Source of the DNA: CTSoil-075 sp964292325
Lineage (GTDB): Bacteria > Bacillota > Negativicutes > DSM-13327
DNA: 64,000 nt
Reading direction: 5' to 3'
NCBI GenBank assembly: GCA_964292325.1
Contig: CAXYVG010000002.1
Coordinates: 18,588 to 82,587 of the forward strand
The position numbers were made by a program, and so were the translations under genes. The notes below the pieces were generated by a model. It did not search any database and was not told where the DNA came from. It was given only the letters and a program-made list of their open reading frames with translations. Shown here in pieces: positions 60,360 to 64,000 of this stretch; position 1 is the first letter of the stretch, and every line of letters starts with the position of its first letter.

Positions 60360-62321
60360 TTATTGTTCTTTAATCATTCCTTCGCGATACGCTTGCAATA
60401 AATCTTCTAATGCATTGATATGTTGCCGAATCTTCTTACCGTTATCGGTATCCTTGACTCGCATCCGAATCGGATGGCTCTCGATAATTTCCGTCTCTGA
60501 ATCAATATCAATCCCCTCTAACACAGCTTTTCGCATCGACTCAAAGGGATGGTGAGAAGCAAGCAGAAGGCATTTGGAATTTGAAATCAATGTATACCCA
60601 GCAATTCCAGTCTGCCGTTGATAAGCCCTCGAGAAGCCACCGTCAATGACAATCACTTTCCCATTTGCTTTCACTGGCCGTTCACCTTTTTTTACTTTTA
60701 CCGGCATATGTCCATTGATAATATGACCATTATTGGAATCAAGCCCAAACTCTTCTAAAATCATACAGGCCGTCTCCACATTATCTTGAAAGTCATAATA
60801 TGCATTGCGTTTTTCTTTATGTGTCGCTACATCTTCCAGAAAATAACGTTCAAAAGTTGCCATTTTATCTTTACCAAATAGCGGCGATTGCGCAGCACAC
60901 CACAAATACCACATTACATCAATTCCATAGCGCTTCTTTTCTAAATTGTCTTTTGTAAAATACGCTTGGCGCGCCAAAAGATCCAGCCGATCAATAAATT
61001 CTTTGCCCGCAAACTCTTGTCCATCTACATGAAACGCTTGGAAAGTACCTTCTTGATTCATAGCAATGCAAGCATGATACAGTAGGCTTCCATCATGGAT
61101 CAAATAGATACTACCTTTTGAATAGAGAAAACGAACATGTTGATGAAGCTTTGTACTATTGGCAAAAAATACTTTCAATTTATCCATTACAGTTTGTTCT
61201 TCAGCAGTTAATGTGTAAGGATCAAGAGGATCTATGGTAGGAAAATTTTTGTCAAGAAGAGGATACTCCATATCATTGATAGTAATCGTACCCTTTTCAT
61301 AATTAATCTTGTCTAGCAGCAAACGATCTTCCATCTTATAATGAGCTCGTCTTTTAAGCAGCTGTCCCTCTAGTTTAAACTGTATAATCGTTATGGCTTT
61401 ATGAATTTGTGCCATCAATTTAATTTCTCGATTTGTAAAGTTTTCATTTTTTACGACTTTCGGAATAAAGCATTCACAAGGATCATTTTCGTATGTTTCA
61501 AGGGCAAATGATGCGAGTGGCAACAAACTGACCCCATATCCATTCTCTAATGTTTCCATATTGCCATAGCGCAAGCAAATGCGAATCACATTGGCCATAC
61601 AAGCTTCACTACCGGCCGCTGCTCCCATCCACAAAATATCATGATTGCCCCATTGTATATCAACCTGATGATATTCCATCAACGCATCCATGATTAAGTG
61701 AGCTCCATAACCCCGGTCATAAATATCACCGATGACATGTAGTTTTGAAATCGCAAGTCTTTGGATCAATTCCGCTAACGTAATAATGAAAGTTTGCGCT
61801 GTATCCGTTGATATAATCGTCTCAATTAAATTCTGATAATATTCCGTCTTATTGGCAATTGTTTCTCGTTCATACAGTAATTCTTCAATGATTGGTGCCA
61901 CATCCTCTGGCACATACATTAGAACTTTTGTCCGTTGATATTTAGACGTTAGTAATCGGCATAATTTAATAAGTCGAAGCAAGGTCAAGCGACACCATTC
62001 ATCTTGATCAGGTACCATTTGCATCATTAATGATGATTTTTGCTCCGGATAGTAAATGAGTGTTGCTAAATTGCGTTGCTCCTGTTTCGGCAGAGTATCA
62101 GCAAACATTTCTTCTACTTTCAGCCAAATAGAACCCGCGCCATTTTTGATGACATGTTGAAAGGCTTCATATTCGCCATGCAAATCAGAAAGAAAATGTT
62201 CCGTTCCCTTCGGTAGTTCCAGTTGTGCGGATAAATTGATGATTGCATTTGATGCCGCTTGAATCGTAGGATATTGCCCTGATAGCAGATTAAGATAACA
62301 CATTTGGTCTTTTTGCATCAT
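60360..62321 (-). CDS. fbp: Fructose-1,6-bisphosphatase class III
   Basis: A 653-residue class III FBPase, a Firmicute type related to metallophosphatases: FLSDLHGEYEAF near 43, HVIGDIYDRG, WGNHDILWMGA and INGHMPVKVKKGE. It makes fructose-6-phosphate in gluconeogenesis. Length is usual. The gene is single, with its own terminator and a 217-bp region upstream. Confidence 0.95.
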   Translation of the reverse strand: MMQKDQMCYLNLLSGQYPTIQAASNAIINLSAQLELPKGTEHFLSDLHGEYEAFQHVIKNGAGSIWLKVEEMFADTLPKQEQRNLATLIYYPEQKSSLMMQMVPDQDEWCRLTLLRLIKLCRLLTSKYQRTKVLMYVPEDVAPIIEELLYERETIANKTEYYQNLIETIISTDTAQTFIITLAELIQRLAISKLHVIGDIYDRGYGAHLIMDALMEYHQVDIQWGNHDILWMGAAAGSEACMANVIRICLRYGNMETLENGYGVSLLPLASFALETYENDPCECFIPKVVKNENFTNREIKLMAQIHKAITIIQFKLEGQLLKRRAHYKMEDRLLLDKINYEKGTITINDMEYPLLDKNFPTIDPLDPYTLTAEEQTVMDKLKVFFANSTKLHQHVRFLYSKGSIYLIHDGSLLYHACIAMNQEGTFQAFHVDGQEFAGKEFIDRLDLLARQAYFTKDNLEKKRYGIDVMWYLWCAAQSPLFGKDKMATFERYFLEDVATHKEKRNAYYDFQDNVETACMILEEFGLDSNNGHIINGHMPVKVKKGERPVKANGKVIVIDGGFSRAYQRQTGIAGYTLISNSKCLLLASHHPFESMRKAVLEGIDIDSETEIIESHPIRMRVKDTDNGKKIRQHINALEDLLQAYREGMIKEQ

Positions 62322-62434
62322 TGTTTACCACCACTTATTTTTTTACTTTATATTATAATATCATAATTTTAAGAAAAATTGTTAACTATCTACCAAAACA
62401 AATATCGCTCTTTTTTTCTACGTAGCAACAAATT

Positions 62435-62464
62435 AGGCACTATATATCATGATATATAGTGCCT
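62435..62464. repeat. 30-bp perfect palindrome between fbp and the diguanylate cyclase gene
   Basis: AGGCACTATATATCA and TGATATATAGTGCCT are exact reverse complements with no loop. It lies downstream of the cyclase gene and upstream of fbp. It could be a weak terminator, but it lacks a T-run, so an operator for fbp is also possible. Confidence 0.6.
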
Positions 62465-62538
62465 GGTTGATTCATCTTTTATAACGTCTGCTATTTACGA
62501 ATAGAATGCGCACTCTAAACCGATATGAATATTAAAAA

Positions 62539-63801
62539 CTACATACTTACGCAATTTCTCCCCTGATCTTTCGCCCGATACAGAGCGATATCCGCTGCTT
62601 TCATTACGTCTTGATAAGCGGTTGATTGATGAGTCGACTCTGCAATGCCAATACTGACTGTAACATGCAATTTCCTGCCTCCTTTTTGCCGATCGCCTTT
62701 TGCACCACGTACTACAAATTGAGCGTGAGCTATTTTTTCGCGGAGCTTTTCTAAGTAAGGAGCCACTTCATCGACCCTTTTATTAGGAAATAAAATAGTA
62801 AATTCTTCGCCTCCATACCGAAAACATTTCCCCTCTGTACATTCTCTCATAATACTAGCAATAAGCCTGAGTACATCATCACCAGCCCCATGGCCATACG
62901 TATCATTAAAATGTTTAAAAAAGTCTACATCGAGCATTGCAACTACATATACCCCATCCAACTTCATTATCTCTTCATTAAGAGCGCGACGTGATGGTAA
63001 ACCTGTAAGTTCATCTAGATAGGCTTTAAAATAGTAGTCTTGAATAACAGATAAGATGATAATTAAGCCGCTCGTTCCATAAAATAGTGGAACCGCAATC
63101 GGAATCTTATAAAAATGCTGGGCAAAAACAGTATCAACCAAGACTGCCAAAATCGTCATTTTAAAATGCATCGTTGTTCTTCTACGTTTAGCAAGTAAGA
63201 ATATAGTGCTTGCAATAAATACAACGACTGCAACATCAGGAATCGGAGTCAATGGTATCACAGACAAAATATTATTGTTCTCGCTCATTCCTATCTTATG
63301 AAACACTTCATTATCGCCTAATAAAATAATTATTTCTACAAAAACTGCCTGTAATAAAATCAACAGTAAATGCCGTTTTCCCCATGCTGATAAAATTGCG
63401 CGTTCTGTCAATGATGAAAACATCAAAAAATCAAACGGCAAAAATAAACTAATACTAGTATAAACCATCTGCTGAGTAATCATTTGATCAAGATTCTCAA
63501 AAATATGAATATCCATACCAAACTGACTTAAAAAAAGAACGAGTAATACAAAAAAGAAGCGAGTACGGCTAAAACATGAAGTAATAGCCATTCCGAAAAT
63601 AAGTACCATATACGATATAACTGGTATGGCAAACCATAAATTCACAGGCAATGATTCCATCTTTAAAAATACAATACCTGCTATCAACATAACGGCAAGA
63701 GGAGTAGTACGAATCGTAGATAATATCTTAGATGCAACGGATCGAATCAGTGCTATCAATAAAACTTTGTTATCAATACGTCGCTGATATTTTTTTTGCA
63801 T
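62539..63801 (-). CDS. Membrane diguanylate cyclase (GGDEF)
   Basis: A 420-residue protein. The first 250 residues contain about seven or eight membrane helices, a large undefined sensor region. The C-terminal GGDEF domain has DELTGLPSRRALNEE and the active site RYGGEEF. The RxxD inhibitory I-site before GGEEF is absent. It makes c-di-GMP from GTP at the membrane. The ATG at 63801 follows AAGGAGAG; upstream sequence to the window edge is AT-rich with a TATAGT but no clear -35. Confidence 0.9.
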   Translation of the reverse strand: MQKKYQRRIDNKVLLIALIRSVASKILSTIRTTPLAVMLIAGIVFLKMESLPVNLWFAIPVISYMVLIFGMAITSCFSRTRFFFVLLVLFLSQFGMDIHIFENLDQMITQQMVYTSISLFLPFDFLMFSSLTERAILSAWGKRHLLLILLQAVFVEIIILLGDNEVFHKIGMSENNNILSVIPLTPIPDVAVVVFIASTIFLLAKRRRTTMHFKMTILAVLVDTVFAQHFYKIPIAVPLFYGTSGLIIILSVIQDYYFKAYLDELTGLPSRRALNEEIMKLDGVYVVAMLDVDFFKHFNDTYGHGAGDDVLRLIASIMRECTEGKCFRYGGEEFTILFPNKRVDEVAPYLEKLREKIAHAQFVVRGAKGDRQKGGRKLHVTVSIGIAESTHQSTAYQDVMKAADIALYRAKDQGRNCVSM

Positions 63802-64000
63802 AACGTCTCTCCTTAATATAGGATAGAACAATCTCCTATATTATATTTACCATTAAATAGAAAAGTCCTGCAACTTTTTTAAAAATTGCATAATATTCTT
63901 ACTATAATAAAATATATCAATACAAGGCCCTAAAAATCGATGCTCCCATTTTCTTTCTCGTGCTATTACAGATTACTACACTCTTTATGTTCATTTATGC

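Overview
The window reads like the chromosome of an anaerobic, low-GC Firmicute that has an outer membrane, most likely a Negativicute of the Sporomusa/Pelosinus type (inference). Three things point there. Strong AGGAGG-type ribosome binding sites and a class III fructose-bisphosphatase are Firmicute traits. An RND efflux pump with a lipoprotein adaptor is a trait of diderms. The gene content is that of a strict anaerobe rich in molybdenum, tungsten and iron-sulfur enzymes. Apart from one small gene at 15.8 kb, every gene is on the minus strand, so operons run from high to low coordinates. No rRNA, tRNA, CRISPR array, transposase or prophage gene was found.

Layout from left to right. 0-3.4 kb: the start of an XPB-type helicase, a PAS histidine kinase, thiW and a 38-codon leader ORF. 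3.5-9.7 kb: the [FeFe]-hydrogenase maturation operon (TM1266-like regulator, hydG, hydE, aspA, hydF). It has two copies of a structured 115-bp repeat between hydG and hydE, and a leftover 3' end of a PTS EIIB gene after hydF. 9.7-23.6 kb: a large set of accessory genes around a Desulfovibrio-Mop-type aldehyde oxidoreductase. 23.6-26 kb: a sigma-54 activator with a textbook -24/-12 promoter and possible upstream sites in front of that gene set. 26-39.7 kb: tungstate uptake (tupABC) and molybdopterin synthesis (moeB, moaD and a moaD-like gene, two moeA types, moaA, a MOSC-MogA fusion, moaC), with a tungsten aldehyde:ferredoxin oxidoreductase and a DMSO-reductase-family enzyme. 39.8-48.2 kb: the trimeric electron-bifurcating hydrogenase HydABC, mixed with a putative signalling set (two DRTGG proteins, two HATPase proteins, a PHP protein and a hydrogenase-like H-cluster protein). 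48.4-50.6 kb: mocA, yqeC and yqeB, markers of selenium-dependent molybdenum hydroxylases. 50.7-55.1 kb: the RND pump. 55.4-60.2 kb: a purine permease and a three-subunit xanthine-dehydrogenase-type hydroxylase. 60.4-63.8 kb: fbp and a membrane diguanylate cyclase.

How it fits together. The tungstate importer and Moa/Moe genes make molybdopterin for at least four enzymes encoded here: Mop-type oxidoreductase, tungsten AOR, DMSO-reductase-family enzyme and xanthine-type hydroxylase. XdhC-like, MobA-like and YqeB/C proteins would finish the hydroxylase cofactors. Hydrogenase structural and maturation genes lie 30 kb apart on either side of this block. The least understood part is 9.7-23.6 kb. 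There a methyltransferase, a tetraether-synthase-like radical SAM enzyme, an acyl-CoA/AMP ligase, a nucleotidyltransferase-HD fusion, a phosphatase and small Cys-rich proteins accompany the Mop-type enzyme. The set looks like a biosynthetic pathway and is the best candidate for an undescribed system.
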